Below, piece after piece: positions 35,208 through 45,339 of a stretch of DNA of 64,000 bases. The DNA lies in assembly GCA_900107575.1 (NCBI GenBank), contig FNQX01000007.1, forward strand, positions 95,037 to 159,036, written 5' to 3'. Source of the stretch: Lachnospiraceae bacterium NK3A20 (GTDB lineage Bacteria; Bacillota; Clostridia; Lachnospirales; Lachnospiraceae). The position numbers and the translations under genes were made by a program. The notes under the pieces are model-generated. The model saw nothing but the letters and a program-made list of their open reading frames with translations, was not told the DNA's origin and searched no databases. Numbering within the stretch: position 1 is the first letter of the stretch; every line of letters begins with the position of its first letter.

Positions 35208-36941
35208 CTAATATCCCTTTTGCGTGAATCGGTAGCTGTGGAAGGCCGTGCCCATTGTCGAGTGAATCTCTGGTATCTCTTCCTCTGCCTCCGGGGAAAG
35301 TGCCGCACCAAAGGCCGCATCCTCCTCGGGTTCTCCGTACTCCGGCAGCGCCTCCCCGACCCGCAGCTGCCTCTTCGACCTTCCGGCAGCGTTACTCTCA
35401 TCGTGCTGTCTGTCCGCGATCCGATAGCCGACCGCCTCCGCGAGGATGTCCTCTGTGATCTTCTCGGATCCTTCCAGATCCGCGATCGTCTGCGCAACCT
35501 TCAGCGTCTTGTGGTACGCCCGCGCGGAGAGATCGTCCTTCTCGAAGATATCGCGAATGAACATCCGCTCGTTGTACTCCAGCTTCACGAAGTGATCGAC
35601 CGCAGCAGCGTTCATGTCAGCGTTGAAATGAATGTCCGTACCGGCAAAACGCTTCTTCTGCCGCTTCGCAGCATTTAGGACCCTCTCCCTGACATCCTCA
35701 CTGCTCTCTTCCTTCTCTTTCGTCATGAGGGCGCTGACGGGGACTCTCGGCACGTCCACGCACAAATCGAAGCGGTCGATGATCGGTCCCGGCACCTTCT
35801 CCTCATACCGTTCGATCTCGTGCCGCGTACACTTGCATCGCTTCCTGTCAGGGTAGAAACCGCAGGGGCAGGGGTTCATCGCGGCGAGGACGAGACACCT
35901 CGCGGGGAAGGTGACGGAGTTCTGCGCCCTGGAGATCATGATCCTGTGCTCCTCCATTGGCTGCCGCAGAAGATTCAGCGTATCCCTGGCGAATTCCGGC
36001 AGCTCATCCAGGAACAGGACACCGCGATGTGCCAGGGAGATGAGTCCGGGAGACGGGATCACTCCGCCACCCGCGAGTGCCTGTGGCGTCACCGAGTGGT
36101 GCGGCGCAACAAAAGGTCTCTTGAGGATAATGGGGCTCTCTTCCGGAAGACGCCCCGCAACGCTGTACACTCTCGTCACCTCAATGCTCTCCTCCGGCGT
36201 AAGCGGCGGGAGAATGCCGGGCATACATCTTGCGAGCATTGACTTGCCGGAACCGGGAGGTCCGATCATGAGCGCGTTGTGGAAGCCTGCCGCCGCGATT
36301 TCCAACACACGCTTGACGCCTGCCTGTCCATGCACATCGGCCAGATCCGAAATTCCTGTATAAGAGAGTTTTGAGAGGAGGAGTAACAGGTCCGCCTTCT
36401 CCGGTTCGATCATCTTCTCCCTCTCCATCTCATCTGCGTTAAGATAACCTACCATCTCATTGATACTGCCAACGCCGATAATGCGCAGCCCTCTGACCAT
36501 TGCCGCTTCCCTTGCGTTGTCCCGCGGAACGATAAGCGTTACGCAGTTCTGGCGTCTCGCTTCCTCTGCCATCGGCAGGACGCCGCGCACCGGTTTCACG
36601 TCACCGTCGAGACTCAGCTCTCCTACGATCATTGTCCCGTCCAGCGCATCCTGCCGCAGGATTCCCATACAGATGAGAATCCCCGCCGCCATGGGAAGGT
36701 CCAGGATCACATCCTTCTTCGGAATATCTGCAGGCGAGAAATTCACCGTGATCCTCGAGGGTGGCAGGCGATAGCCTGAATTTTTCATGGCGACCCTCAC
36801 CCTCTCTCCAGATTCCCTGACGGGCCCCGAGACCGAACCCGTCATGGTGAGTCCCGGCAGTCCATCCGAGAGGTCCGTCTCAACCTGGATCAGATAACTG
36901 GTGATGCCGAAGACTGCACCGCTTGTCACATAACTGAACAA
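35208..36941 (-). CDS. comM: ComM/YifB-like AAA+ ATPase (Mg-chelatase family)
   Basis: Hexameric helicase-like protein; ComM helps branch migration of transforming DNA. Lon-like N-terminal domain (about 1-180), AAA+ core with GPPGSGKSMLARCMPGILPP, the LFLDELPEF Walker B region, and a C-terminal domain with the cysteine cluster CPCGFYPDRKRCKC. I place the start at a TTG (36941): the family N-terminus begins at this residue, and AAAGGAGG lies 6 bases upstream. A longer in-frame extension is Arg/Phe-rich and unsupported. Together with dprA it forms a competence-type pair. Confidence 0.93.
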   Translation of the reverse strand: MFSYVTSGAVFGITSYLIQVETDLSDGLPGLTMTGSVSGPVRESGERVRVAMKNSGYRLPPSRITVNFSPADIPKKDVILDLPMAAGILICMGILRQDALDGTMIVGELSLDGDVKPVRGVLPMAEEARRQNCVTLIVPRDNAREAAMVRGLRIIGVGSINEMVGYLNADEMEREKMIEPEKADLLLLLSKLSYTGISDLADVHGQAGVKRVLEIAAAGFHNALMIGPPGSGKSMLARCMPGILPPLTPEESIEVTRVYSVAGRLPEESPIILKRPFVAPHHSVTPQALAGGGVIPSPGLISLAHRGVLFLDELPEFARDTLNLLRQPMEEHRIMISRAQNSVTFPARCLVLAAMNPCPCGFYPDRKRCKCTRHEIERYEEKVPGPIIDRFDLCVDVPRVPVSALMTKEKEESSEDVRERVLNAAKRQKKRFAGTDIHFNADMNAAAVDHFVKLEYNERMFIRDIFEKDDLSARAYHKTLKVAQTIADLEGSEKITEDILAEAVGYRIADRQHDESNAAGRSKRQLRVGEALPEYGEPEEDAAFGAALSPEAEEEIPEIHSTMGTAFHSYRFTQKGY

Positions 36942-37045
36942 ACACTGCCTCCTTTTGGGCGCAAACTGCCCCCTGTATGCTGAATTGAACCGGATTTGGT
37001 CTGCTCTGCGGAATACGCATAGATTAGCAGAGATGAATAAATAAA

Positions 37046-37086
37046 AAGACACGGTGCATCCCCAGATCTGGATGTCACCGTGTCTT
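37046..37086 (-). terminator. Intrinsic terminator of the GH25 gene
   Basis: Eleven-base arms (37046-37056 and 37076-37086) form a strong hairpin, and the minus strand continues with a T-rich run (TTTTTATTTATT). It is about 90 bases past the GH25 stop and insulates comM downstream. The rest of the 233-base gap holds the comM ribosome site and no gene. Confidence 0.85.
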
Positions 37087-37174
37087 ATTCTAGTATGAAT
37101 TTGTCTTATGTCAATACCGTTATCTGATAATTTATATCTTTTACCGGAAATTAATCAACATCTGGTGGCCTGTA

Positions 37175-38479
37175 TCAGTCAGGAATCACTATTGCCGCCT
37201 GTGCTGCCGCCAGTGCCTGCTGCTGTGCCGCAATGGCTGCTGCCTTCGCCGGAACGTCATTCTGAGCGTTCACAGCCGCCTGCTGCAGCTGCGCTGCCTT
37301 CGCCTGTGCTGCCGCGAGCTGATTGTTCGAGTTCGCTGCCGCCTGCTGCGCCGTTGCCAGCGTCGTGATCAGGTCGACATTGGTGGGATCCGCGCTCGCT
37401 GCCGCGAATGCGGTGTTCATGACATTGGTATCATTCTGCGCCTGCTGCTGCAGTGCCGGGATCAGTGCCGCGGCATCCTGCGCTGCCTTCGCTGCCTGCG
37501 GAGCGTATGCCACTGCCTGCTGGTAAGCAGCCTGCGCTGCCACCAGGGCCTGTTCCTGTGCCTTCGCGTACTGGCGCATCTCCACTGTGATCATGACGAC
37601 GTGCCCGTCCTTGCAGACGCGGACCGTATTGCCGTCACCGTCCGTCATGGTCCTGTCCTTTAACATGGCACCGTTCTCGTCGAAATAATAGCGCACGCCA
37701 TTCACATAGCGCATGCCGTTGACTCTCTTCCAGTTGTGGTAATAGTAAGTCAGGTCGCCGTCCTTTACGAAACCTTCCTGCACGATCTTCGTGAAATAGT
37801 CCTTATAGAGGAAATTCATGTCGACAGAACCAGCGATGCCCGCGACCTTCCCCTTTGCGGAATACTGCCACATCGCGTGCGGATAAGGGTAGTCCGTGGC
37901 ATCTGCGTAGTGCGCAACCCAGTGGTCCCAGGTCGCCGGAGGCATCTTCTGCACCATCCAGTTCTTGTAGGAATAGATCATCGGCGTGTAGCCGCCCTCA
38001 TAGATGATCGAACAGAACGTGTTCGTGATATCCGCGAGCGTCTGGGGTGAGAGCTTCTCCTGCGAAGGATCCTCGAGGTCGAGTGCGACCGGGAAGGTGA
38101 CCGGGAACTGCTGCATGGCAGCCAGCGCCAGGTGCGCATCCTGCGCCGCCTCGTTCGCATTCTTTGCGTAAGTGTAAACATAACAGCCAACCCGGATACC
38201 GGCCGCCGTCGCGCCCATCACGTTCTGCGCGAACTTGTTGTCCAGCCCGTACTGCGTATTGCCGATCCGGACCATCGCGTAGTCGATGCCGGATGCCTTG
38301 ACCGCGTTCCAGTCGATATTGCCCTGATAGGAAGAGACATCAATGCCCCGCAACGGGGTCGGCAGATTCGCTGCCTGTACCGTTACCGTCTGCGCGCCCA
38401 CGGGACTTGCCACCGCGATGGCAACCGCTGCCAGTGCGGCAGCGAGAATAGCCTTTACTCTTTTCATTACACTGTTCAA
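37175..38479 (-). CDS. Secreted GH25 muramidase with Ala/Gln-rich tail
   Basis: Cell-wall hydrolase cleaving the MurNAc-GlcNAc bond. A signal peptide (about 1-37) precedes a GH25 domain (about 40-235) starting GIDVSSYQG (Asp47) with the acidic pair in ALDLEDP (Asp134, Glu136). One cell-wall-binding-like repeat follows (NGVRYYFDENGAM, about 240-295). Residues 301-434 are almost only Ala, Gln, Asn and Val and probably form a coiled coil or extended rod. The start is taken as TTG 38479, 7 bases from GGAGG; ATG 38467 is the alternative, at a poor spacing of 19. It has its own promoter. Confidence 0.88.
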   Translation of the reverse strand: MNSVMKRVKAILAAALAAVAIAVASPVGAQTVTVQAANLPTPLRGIDVSSYQGNIDWNAVKASGIDYAMVRIGNTQYGLDNKFAQNVMGATAAGIRVGCYVYTYAKNANEAAQDAHLALAAMQQFPVTFPVALDLEDPSQEKLSPQTLADITNTFCSIIYEGGYTPMIYSYKNWMVQKMPPATWDHWVAHYADATDYPYPHAMWQYSAKGKVAGIAGSVDMNFLYKDYFTKIVQEGFVKDGDLTYYYHNWKRVNGMRYVNGVRYYFDENGAMLKDRTMTDGDGNTVRVCKDGHVVMITVEMRQYAKAQEQALVAAQAAYQQAVAYAPQAAKAAQDAAALIPALQQQAQNDTNVMNTAFAAASADPTNVDLITTLATAQQAAANSNNQLAAAQAKAAQLQQAAVNAQNDVPAKAAAIAAQQQALAAAQAAIVIPD

Positions 38480-38573
38480 AATCAAACCTCCAACAAAACA
38501 AGCCTCGCAAGAAATTCGTGGAGACGAAATTATCTCTGTTTCCCGCCATTCGGGAAGCTCCTGTCATTCCCTA

Positions 38574-38602
38574 ATCATAGACAAAAATCAGCAGGCAGTC
38601 AA
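38574..38602 (-). promoter_or_regulatory. Promoter for the GH25 muramidase
   Basis: On the minus strand TTGACT (38602-38597) and TATGAT (38579-38574) are 17 bases apart, five of six matches in each box. The predicted 5' leader of about 85 bases contains a TTCCCG/CGGGAA hairpin. Confidence 0.75.
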
Positions 38603-38637
38603 TGAAGACTTCCCCGCAAAAGGTGTCTGACAAAGTC

Positions 38638-39900
38638 TCAGACGAAGTCGCACATCACGAAATTGCTGATATCTGTGCCGTATTCCGACAGATAAATCCT
38701 GCCGCCTTCCCGGATCAGCAGGCCATTGGAAACGTGCCTCTTTAATATTTTCCCGAACACAGCGTCTATGGAAATGCCGAATCTGTTCCGGAAATCCTCT
38801 TCCGATACGCCTTTTGTTTTCCGAAGGCCGAGCCACATGAACTCACCCATCTGATCCTCCTTCGAGAGAAGCTCCGCGTCCCGGTGAAGGCCAGGGAGAA
38901 ATGGCGTCTTCATTACAGCGGTCAGGAGATCGTCCGTCTCCCTCACTTCATCCGGGAGCACTTCATCCGAAGATGCAGCGCTCTTGCCCTCTTCTGACAG
39001 CGAGGCCGCATGCGCCGCGCCAGTATCCTCCTGGCAGCACGCAAGGTATTCCGGCAGCTTCTCTGTGACCCGGAACCGAACGCCTCGAACCAGGCTCGCC
39101 GCGCCAAGGCCAAGGCCCAGATAGTCGTGTCCCGACCAGTAGCCCAGGTTGTGACGACAGGAGAAACCGGGCTTTGCGTAGTTCGAAATCTCATATTTCT
39201 CGTAACCTCTGCCCGCAAGGTAAGCCTTCGTCTCATGGTACATGCGGCGGTCTTCCTCATCCTCCGGAACCTTCGCAAGGCGCCCCGCCTCGTAATGAGC
39301 CTTAAGCGGCGTCCCATCCTCGAGGATCAGGCTGTAGGCAGAGATGTGCTCCGGATCCAGATCAGCGGCTGCTCTCAGACTGTACATATAGTCATCAAAT
39401 GACTGCCCGGGGAGCGCGCTCATCAGGTCCAGATTGATGTTGGCAAAGCCGGCCCGCCGCGCCGCCTCGTAGCATTCCCGCGCTTCCGCCGCCGTATGAA
39501 TTCTTCCGAGAAGGCGCAGCTCGTCATCGCGAAATGACTGCACGCCGATGGAGAGACGGTTGATACCAAGGCTTCGGAAGGCTGATAGCTTGTCATAATC
39601 CGCCGTGCCCGGATTGCACTCCATCGTGATCTCGGCGTCGCTCTGTATCGCGAATCGGGAAGCCAGAAGGAACATCAGATGATCCAGTTCCTTCGGCATC
39701 ATGAGAGACGGCGTGCCGCCGCCGATGAAGATCGTATCGACGGCTGCCTGCTCCATGCCGGAGTGCGCAATCTCGCAGCCCAATGCGTCAAGATAAGCCT
39801 GCCGGGCAGTATCGCCGGCAGGCCAGGAGAGGAAATCACAGTATTCGCACTTCTTTGCGCAGAACGGATAATGAAGATATAAAGATAACGGTTCAGGCAT
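38638..39900 (-). CDS. hemW: Radical SAM heme chaperone HemW
   Basis: Binds heme and inserts it into target proteins; related to HemN but lacking its coproporphyrinogen oxidase activity in studied cases. The Fe-S motif is CAKKCEYC (Cys14, 18, 21), as in HemW (CX3CX2C). GGGTPSLM and the HemN C-terminal domain follow. About 35 extra residues, Ala/Ser/Glu-rich, lie near 290-325. The start at 39900 overlaps the end of lepA by 8 bases, so the two are coupled. Confidence 0.92.
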   Translation of the reverse strand: MPEPLSLYLHYPFCAKKCEYCDFLSWPAGDTARQAYLDALGCEIAHSGMEQAAVDTIFIGGGTPSLMMPKELDHLMFLLASRFAIQSDAEITMECNPGTADYDKLSAFRSLGINRLSIGVQSFRDDELRLLGRIHTAAEARECYEAARRAGFANINLDLMSALPGQSFDDYMYSLRAAADLDPEHISAYSLILEDGTPLKAHYEAGRLAKVPEDEEDRRMYHETKAYLAGRGYEKYEISNYAKPGFSCRHNLGYWSGHDYLGLGLGAASLVRGVRFRVTEKLPEYLACCQEDTGAAHAASLSEEGKSAASSDEVLPDEVRETDDLLTAVMKTPFLPGLHRDAELLSKEDQMGEFMWLGLRKTKGVSEEDFRNRFGISIDAVFGKILKRHVSNGLLIREGGRIYLSEYGTDISNFVMCDFV

Positions 39901-41761
39901 TGTCATCACCGAGTTTCAATACATTCATGAACGCTTCCTTGGGGATTTCGACATTGCCGACCATCTGCATGCGCTTCTTGCCTTCCTTCTGTTTCTCCAG
40001 GAGTTTCTTCTTGCGCGAGACGTCGCCGCCGTAGCACTTTGCGAGGACATCCTTGCGGTAGGCCTTGACCGTGGATCTTGCGATAATCCTGCCGCCGACG
40101 GCAGCCTGGATCGGCACCTCAAAGTTCTGGCGCGGGATCTCGCCCTTTAACTTCTCGCACATTTTGCTGCCGCGCTCATAGGCATTCGCTTCCGGCACGA
40201 TGAACGAGAGCGCATCGACCGGCTCCTTGTTCACGAGGATGTCGAGCTTGGCGAGCTTCGACGGTACATACCCCTTGAGTTCGTAGTCGAACGAGGCGTA
40301 GCCCTTGGAGCGGGATTTCAACGCATCGAAGAAATCGTAAATAATCTCGTTGAGCGGCAGCTCATAGTGCAGCACTGCTCTCGTCGGCTCGATGTACTCC
40401 GTGCTGATATACACGCCGCGCCGCTCCTGACAGAGCTGCATGATGGGGCCGATATAGTCCGAGGTTACCATGATCTCCGCAGAGACAATCGGCTCTTCCA
40501 TGTGTTCAATGACGGAAGGGTCGGGAAGGTTCGCGGGATTGGTCACCTCGACCATCTCCCCGTCATTTTTGTACACCTTGTAGATAACGCCGGGCGCCGT
40601 GGAGATGATGTCAAGGTCGTACTCCCGCTCGAGGCGCTCCAGGACAACCTCCATGTGTAGCAGCCCCAGGAAGCCGCAGCGGAAGCCAAAGCCCAGTGCC
40701 AGGGACGTCTCCGGCTCGTAGGATAAGGAGGCGTCGCTTAGCTGGAACTTCTCCAGCGCATCCTTGAGGTCCGGATATTTGGACGTATCCTGCGGATAGA
40801 GGCCCGCGAATACCATGGGCTGTGCCTTCTTGTAGCCGGGAAGGGGCGCGTCACACTCCCTGCCCGCTTCCGTTACGGTGTCGCCCACTCTCGCGTCGCG
40901 GATGTTCTTGATGGATGCGGTGAAATACCCTACCATGCCTGCCGAGAGCTCGTCGCAGGGGATGAATCTGCCGGGGCCGAAATACCCGACCTCGACGACT
41001 TCCTCCTCCGCGCCTGACGCCATGAATCTGACTCTCATTCCCTTTCTGAGCACGCCGTCACGGACACGGACGAACACGATGACACCGCGGTAGCTGTCGT
41101 ATAGGGAATCGAAAATAAGAGACTTGAGCGGGGCATTGGGGTCACCCGAAGGCGCCGGAATCTTCGCTACGACTGCCTCCAGCACGTCCTCAATGCCTAT
41201 GCCCGCCTTCGCGGAAATCTCCGGTGCGTCTGCCGCTTCAATGCCGATGACGTCCTCGATCTCCTGTTTCACCTTCTCCGGCTGTGCGGAGGGCAGATCA
41301 ATCTTGTTGATGACCGGGAACACTTCGAGATCGTGCTCCATCGCAAGGTAACAGTTCGCGAGCGTCTGCGCCTGAATCCCCTGCGTCGCGTCTACGACAA
41401 GGATCGCGCCGTCGCAGGCCGCAAGGGAGCGGTTGACCTCGTAGTTAAAGTCGACGTGACCGGGGGTGTCGATGAGATTGAGCATGTACTCCTGCCCGTC
41501 CCGCGCATTGTAGATGAGTCGCACCGCCTGGGATTTGATCGTGATGCCACGCTCACGCTCAACGTCGATGTTGTCCAGGACCTGATCCTGCATCTCGCGC
41601 GCCGTCAGAACGCCCGTCTTCTCGATCATGCGATCCGCCAGCGTGGATTTGCCGTGGTCAATGTGGGCAACGATACAGAAGTTGCGGATTCTCTCCCTGG
41701 GGATGTTCTCCGGATCGGATCCCGCTCTGTTCAATTGCATGTTCTGTGAAGTATCTGCCAT
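39893..41761 (-). CDS. lepA: Elongation factor 4 (LepA)
   Basis: Ribosome-binding translational GTPase acting in initiation and subunit maturation. G1 is [10 protein letters not shown]3 DTPGHVDF, G4 NKIDLP; the EF-G-like domains and the LepA-specific C-terminal domain follow, ending near the [18 protein letters not shown] block. Length 622 residues, with about 20 extra N-terminal residues before the G domain. It is in the purF-lepA-hemW unit, 22 bases after purF. Confidence 0.96.
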   Translation of the reverse strand: MADTSQNMQLNRAGSDPENIPRERIRNFCIVAHIDHGKSTLADRMIEKTGVLTAREMQDQVLDNIDVERERGITIKSQAVRLIYNARDGQEYMLNLIDTPGHVDFNYEVNRSLAACDGAILVVDATQGIQAQTLANCYLAMEHDLEVFPVINKIDLPSAQPEKVKQEIEDVIGIEAADAPEISAKAGIGIEDVLEAVVAKIPAPSGDPNAPLKSLIFDSLYDSYRGVIVFVRVRDGVLRKGMRVRFMASGAEEEVVEVGYFGPGRFIPCDELSAGMVGYFTASIKNIRDARVGDTVTEAGRECDAPLPGYKKAQPMVFAGLYPQDTSKYPDLKDALEKFQLSDASLSYEPETSLALGFGFRCGFLGLLHMEVVLERLEREYDLDIISTAPGVIYKVYKNDGEMVEVTNPANLPDPSVIEHMEEPIVSAEIMVTSDYIGPIMQLCQERRGVYISTEYIEPTRAVLHYELPLNEIIYDFFDALKSRSKGYASFDYELKGYVPSKLAKLDILVNKEPVDALSFIVPEANAYERGSKMCEKLKGEIPRQNFEVPIQAAVGGRIIARSTVKAYRKDVLAKCYGGDVSRKKKLLEKQKEGKKRMQMVGNVEIPKEAFMNVLKLGDDNA

Positions 41762-41783
41762 GTATTACTCTATTCCTTCGATC

Positions 41784-43265
41784 TCAATTCGTCTTTGTGT
41801 GACGCTCGAGCCACTCCTTCGGAATCTTCTGCTCGAAACGGTCCTTACCGCTCTCGGGCACTTCGGTCGGATAGACGCCGTCGAAACAAGCCGCGCAGTA
41901 GCTCGCGACATTCCCGTTCGCGTCGAAGCCGCTCTCGCTCGTCACGCCCTTGGCGAGTCTCTTCGCGCTCTCCACGGAGAGATACCCCAGGGAGTCCGCA
42001 CCGATCATCTTCGCGATCTCCTCATTCGTGTGCTGGCAGGCGATGAGATTCTCTCTCGAATCGATATCCGTGCCGTAGTAGCAGGGATTGAGGAAGGCGG
42101 GGCTGGAAACGCGGAAATGCACTTCGGTCGCGCCGGCGTCACGCACGAGCTTCACGATGCGCTGCGACGTCGTACCGCGGACGATAGAGTCGTCGATGAG
42201 GACAACCCGCTTGCCCTTCACGGTCTCCGCGATGGGGTTTAATTTGATTTTCACGAGGTCTTCCCTCGCCGCCTGTCCGGGGGAGATGAAGGTGCGGCCG
42301 ATATATTTATTCTTCAACAGGCCGATGCCGTAAGGGATGCCGGACTGTCTCGCAAAGCCGAGCGCCGCGTCTAACCCGGAGTCGGGAACGCCGATCACGA
42401 CATCCGCCTGTACCGGGTGTTCCAGTGCTAGGAAGGAGCCGGCACGGAGCCTTGCTTCATGCACGGAGGAGCCGTCGATCACGGAGTCCGGACGTGCGAA
42501 ATAGATGTATTCGAAGACGCACAGGGACGGCCTGCACTCACCGCAGTGGTCTTTGATGGAGCGAACGCCGTTTGGATCTGCTACGACGATTTCGCCGGGT
42601 GCAAGGTCGCGGACCAGCTTTGCTCCGACCGCGTCGAGTGCACAGCTCTCGGAAGCGAAAACAACAGACCCGTCCTCACACATGCCGTAGCACAGGGGGC
42701 GGAAACCGTGCGGATCGCGCACCGCAATGAGCTTCGTAGGCGACATGATGACAAGGGAGAAGGCGCCGTGAATCCGGTTCACCGTCTCATTGACAGCCTC
42801 TTCAATGCTGGCTGTGTGCAGTCTTGCTCTCGTGATGAGGTAAGAGATCACCTCGGTATCCGTCGTGGAATGGAAAATGCAGCCCTCGTTCTCCAGCTCT
42901 TCGCGGAGTTCCAGCGAATTGACCAGGTTGCCGTTATGGCACAGCGCCATGCTGCCCTTGATGTGGCGGACCACGACCGGCTGCGCGTTGCTGCGGTTCG
43001 AGATGCCGCTCGTGGAATATCTCGTGTGCCCGACAGCGATGTGACCCTCACCCAGGCGGTCCAGTTTCTCTTTGCCGAAAACCTCGTGAACCAGTCCCAG
43101 GTCTCTGTGGTAACGGAAAACGCCGTCATCATTGACCGCGATGCCGGCCGCCTCCTGTCCTCTGTGCTGCAGAGCGAACAGCGCGTAATACGCCATGTAA
43201 GCAAGGTTCTGTCGAACCGGTGACCAGATGCCGAATACGCCGCACTCTTCTCCTATTTTCTGCAT
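41784..43265 (-). CDS. purF: Amidophosphoribosyltransferase
   Basis: First committed step of purine synthesis: PRPP and glutamine to phosphoribosylamine. Class II amidotransferase: after a seven-residue propeptide (MQKIGEE) the nucleophile is Cys8 in CGVFG. The PRPP loop is VVLIDDSIVRGTTS. Cysteines in CVFEY, NPCYYGTD and YCAACFDG correspond to the Fe-S cluster of the Bacillus-type enzyme. No other pur gene is adjacent, so the gene is detached from a purine operon. Upstream there is a promoter and a hairpin-rich leader. Confidence 0.95.
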   Translation of the reverse strand: MQKIGEECGVFGIWSPVRQNLAYMAYYALFALQHRGQEAAGIAVNDDGVFRYHRDLGLVHEVFGKEKLDRLGEGHIAVGHTRYSTSGISNRSNAQPVVVRHIKGSMALCHNGNLVNSLELREELENEGCIFHSTTDTEVISYLITRARLHTASIEEAVNETVNRIHGAFSLVIMSPTKLIAVRDPHGFRPLCYGMCEDGSVVFASESCALDAVGAKLVRDLAPGEIVVADPNGVRSIKDHCGECRPSLCVFEYIYFARPDSVIDGSSVHEARLRAGSFLALEHPVQADVVIGVPDSGLDAALGFARQSGIPYGIGLLKNKYIGRTFISPGQAAREDLVKIKLNPIAETVKGKRVVLIDDSIVRGTTSQRIVKLVRDAGATEVHFRVSSPAFLNPCYYGTDIDSRENLIACQHTNEEIAKMIGADSLGYLSVESAKRLAKGVTSESGFDANGNVASYCAACFDGVYPTEVPESGKDRFEQKIPKEWLERHTKTN

Positions 43266-43389
43266 GGGTTCCTTTCTGATAGCAGCCGGATCCCCCGGCC
43301 GGGGATGATATGAAGCTGACGGCGTCTGTCGGGCGCCACTTGGGACATCGAATGATGTCCGCTATTATCCTGGTGATTGGCACAAGGAT

Positions 43390-43417
43390 TTTATAACACA
43401 CAGGGCTTTGATTGCAA
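43390..43417 (-). promoter_or_regulatory. Promoter for purF-lepA-hemW
   Basis: On the minus strand TTGCAA (43417-43412) and TATAAA (43395-43390) are 16 bases apart with TGT before the -10. The leader of about 115 bases has a perfect 7-bp hairpin (43343-43349 with 43354-43360) and GC-rich inverted repeats near 43295 and 43325. No purine riboswitch core was recognised. Confidence 0.55.
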
Positions 43418-43443
43418 ACAAAGAGTTCCGGATCGGGCAGGCT

Positions 43444-44613
43444 CTATGTCTTGTTGTAGTGGTCCACGTGGATGAGCGGCCGGCAGGAGACATCTAACTG
43501 CTGGAGCCTTTCCTTGAGATTATCTACGATCTCCTCGTCGCTGAGCGCAAAGCCGAACGGAACATTCACATCGAACATGACCTTTAAGTGATTCCGCTCC
43601 GTCACGATGCGAAGGTCGTGGAAGAGAATATCCGGAGACAATTCCGAAAGGAACTCTCCCACCTTCTCCTGTACCAGTCTGGTCGCGGGATCATTCACCT
43701 CGTGGGGATCGACGTGGATCACCGTGCTGATCCCATACTCCTTCAGGAGGTGCAGTTCGATCCTGTCTGCCAGCGCGTGTGCCTCGACAAGCGTCATATC
43801 TGCCGGCACCTCCGCGTGCAGGCTCATCATGCGCCTTCCCGGTCCGTAGTCATGGATGATGAGATCGTGCATGCCGAGAATGTTGTGATAGCTCATGACC
43901 GTGTGCTCAATCTTATCTACGAGCTCCGGGTCCGGCTCTTCCCCGAGGAGAGGATTGGCCGTATCCTTCAGAGAAGAGATCCCGGATACGAGGATGAAGG
44001 CAGCGACCGCAATGCCGCACCAGCCGTCCAGACGAAGTCCTGTCATCGTACCGATCATCTGGGAGAGGAGAACGGCACCCGTCGAGATCATGTCGTTCCT
44101 CGAATCCTTCGCCGTCGAGGCAAGGGCGACACTGGATAGTTTCTTCGCAAAGCTCTGGTTATAGAGATACATGTACCCTTTGATGAGAATGGACACGAAC
44201 AGAATAATCAGAATAACCAGGGAGAACTGCGTTGTTTCCGGATGCAGAATCTTCACAAAAGAGTCCCGCGCGAGCTCGAAGCCCACGAGGATAATGAGGA
44301 CAGAAACGATGAGTCCCGCCACATACTCGATCCTGCCGTGCCCGAAAGGATGGTCCGCATCCGCCTTCTGTCCGGAGAGTTTGAACCCGATGAGCGTCAC
44401 GACAGAGGAGCCAACGTCAGAGAGGTTGTTGAAGGCATCCGCCATAATGGCGATGGAGCCGGACAGGAGACCGGCGATGAGCTTCCCCAGAAAGAGGATT
44501 GTATTGCAGGCTATCCCGACCGCACCGGACAGGATGCCGTATCTCATCCGTACTCCGGCATCCTCCGTATTCTCATGATCCGGTATCCACTTGTTCACCA
44601 GAAGGTCCATCAT
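43444..44613 (-). CDS. Cation diffusion facilitator family transporter
   Basis: Proton-coupled efflux of divalent metals. Six membrane helices in the first 210 residues, with metal-site motifs DAFNNLSDVGSS, DHPFGHGRIEY and DSRNDMIS, then two copies of cytoplasmic ferredoxin-like dimerisation modules (about 215-300 and 305-389) where most relatives have one. Metal specificity (Zn, Fe or Mn) cannot be assigned. GGAGG lies 14 bases before the ATG, a rather long spacing. It follows thiN by 18 bases. Confidence 0.9.
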   Translation of the reverse strand: MMDLLVNKWIPDHENTEDAGVRMRYGILSGAVGIACNTILFLGKLIAGLLSGSIAIMADAFNNLSDVGSSVVTLIGFKLSGQKADADHPFGHGRIEYVAGLIVSVLIILVGFELARDSFVKILHPETTQFSLVILIILFVSILIKGYMYLYNQSFAKKLSSVALASTAKDSRNDMISTGAVLLSQMIGTMTGLRLDGWCGIAVAAFILVSGISSLKDTANPLLGEEPDPELVDKIEHTVMSYHNILGMHDLIIHDYGPGRRMMSLHAEVPADMTLVEAHALADRIELHLLKEYGISTVIHVDPHEVNDPATRLVQEKVGEFLSELSPDILFHDLRIVTERNHLKVMFDVNVPFGFALSDEEIVDNLKERLQQLDVSCRPLIHVDHYNKT

Positions 44614-44631
44614 GATAAATTCGTAAACCTC

Positions 44632-45294
44632 CTAATCTTTTTCCTGCTCCGGCCTCGAGAGAATGAGCAGTGCCATCCCGTCCGCCACTGTGACAGACGC
44701 CTCCGCGTGCTCCGCGATATGATTCGATACCCCGATCGGGAAATCGTTCGTGATCTCTGCGTCCTCCAGCTCATACTGCATTCCCCGTAGCGTCACGCCG
44801 CGGATCACGGCTTCCATGGCAAAGAGAGAGAAGGTGCGCGCAGGACCTGCCTCCAAATGCACCGTCTCGTTCCGAATCACCTGAATCAGGCAGTCGTCCC
44901 CTTCAATGCAGGCGGATCCTCCGTGCATTTTGATGTAAGCAAGGGTCTGGATGTTCGCGATCGTATGATCGAGCCGCCCGCCCAGCGCCGCAACAAGACG
45001 GAAATTCTGGTATCCTCTCGCAAATCCTGCCTTCACGGCAGCCATGGTGTCGGTATCATCTTTCTCGACGGGAAGGGTCACAACGCTGTCCGGAGCCACT
45101 CTTCGAAGCTCCTCGAGACACATTCTGCCTTCCTCCGAGAGGGAGTCGTAGTCGCCGATGACCAGGTCCGGCCGGATACCCATACGCATGAGGCAGGTCA
45201 GGCCGTTGTCCGCCGCGATGACGAAATCGTCCGAGTACGTTACAATCTTCTCCCGCGGGAAGTCGCCCGCGCACACGATGATGCAATCTCCCAT
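44632..45294 (-). CDS. thiN: Thiamine pyrophosphokinase
   Basis: Converts thiamine to thiamine diphosphate with ATP. The core motif IGDYDSL and the VEKDDTDTMAAVKAGF block identify the family, followed by the C-terminal beta-sandwich substrate domain. Start at 45294 (MGDCIIVCAGDF) is preceded by GGGGAG; a longer in-frame extension would run into the inverted repeats upstream. In many Firmicutes thiN follows rsgA and rpe, but here it is paired with a metal exporter. No TPP riboswitch is seen. Confidence 0.92.
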   Translation of the reverse strand: MGDCIIVCAGDFPREKIVTYSDDFVIAADNGLTCLMRMGIRPDLVIGDYDSLSEEGRMCLEELRRVAPDSVVTLPVEKDDTDTMAAVKAGFARGYQNFRLVAALGGRLDHTIANIQTLAYIKMHGGSACIEGDDCLIQVIRNETVHLEAGPARTFSLFAMEAVIRGVTLRGMQYELEDAEITNDFPIGVSNHIAEHAEASVTVADGMALLILSRPEQEKD

Positions 45295-45339
45295 ATGAAC
45301 TCCCCGCCTTTCCTGTGTATTCCTGGCCTGAAACAGTCC

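Noticed and set aside
43266..43443. Guanine or PRPP riboswitch upstream of purF
   Set aside because: Hairpins exist but none of the known core sequences could be recognised.
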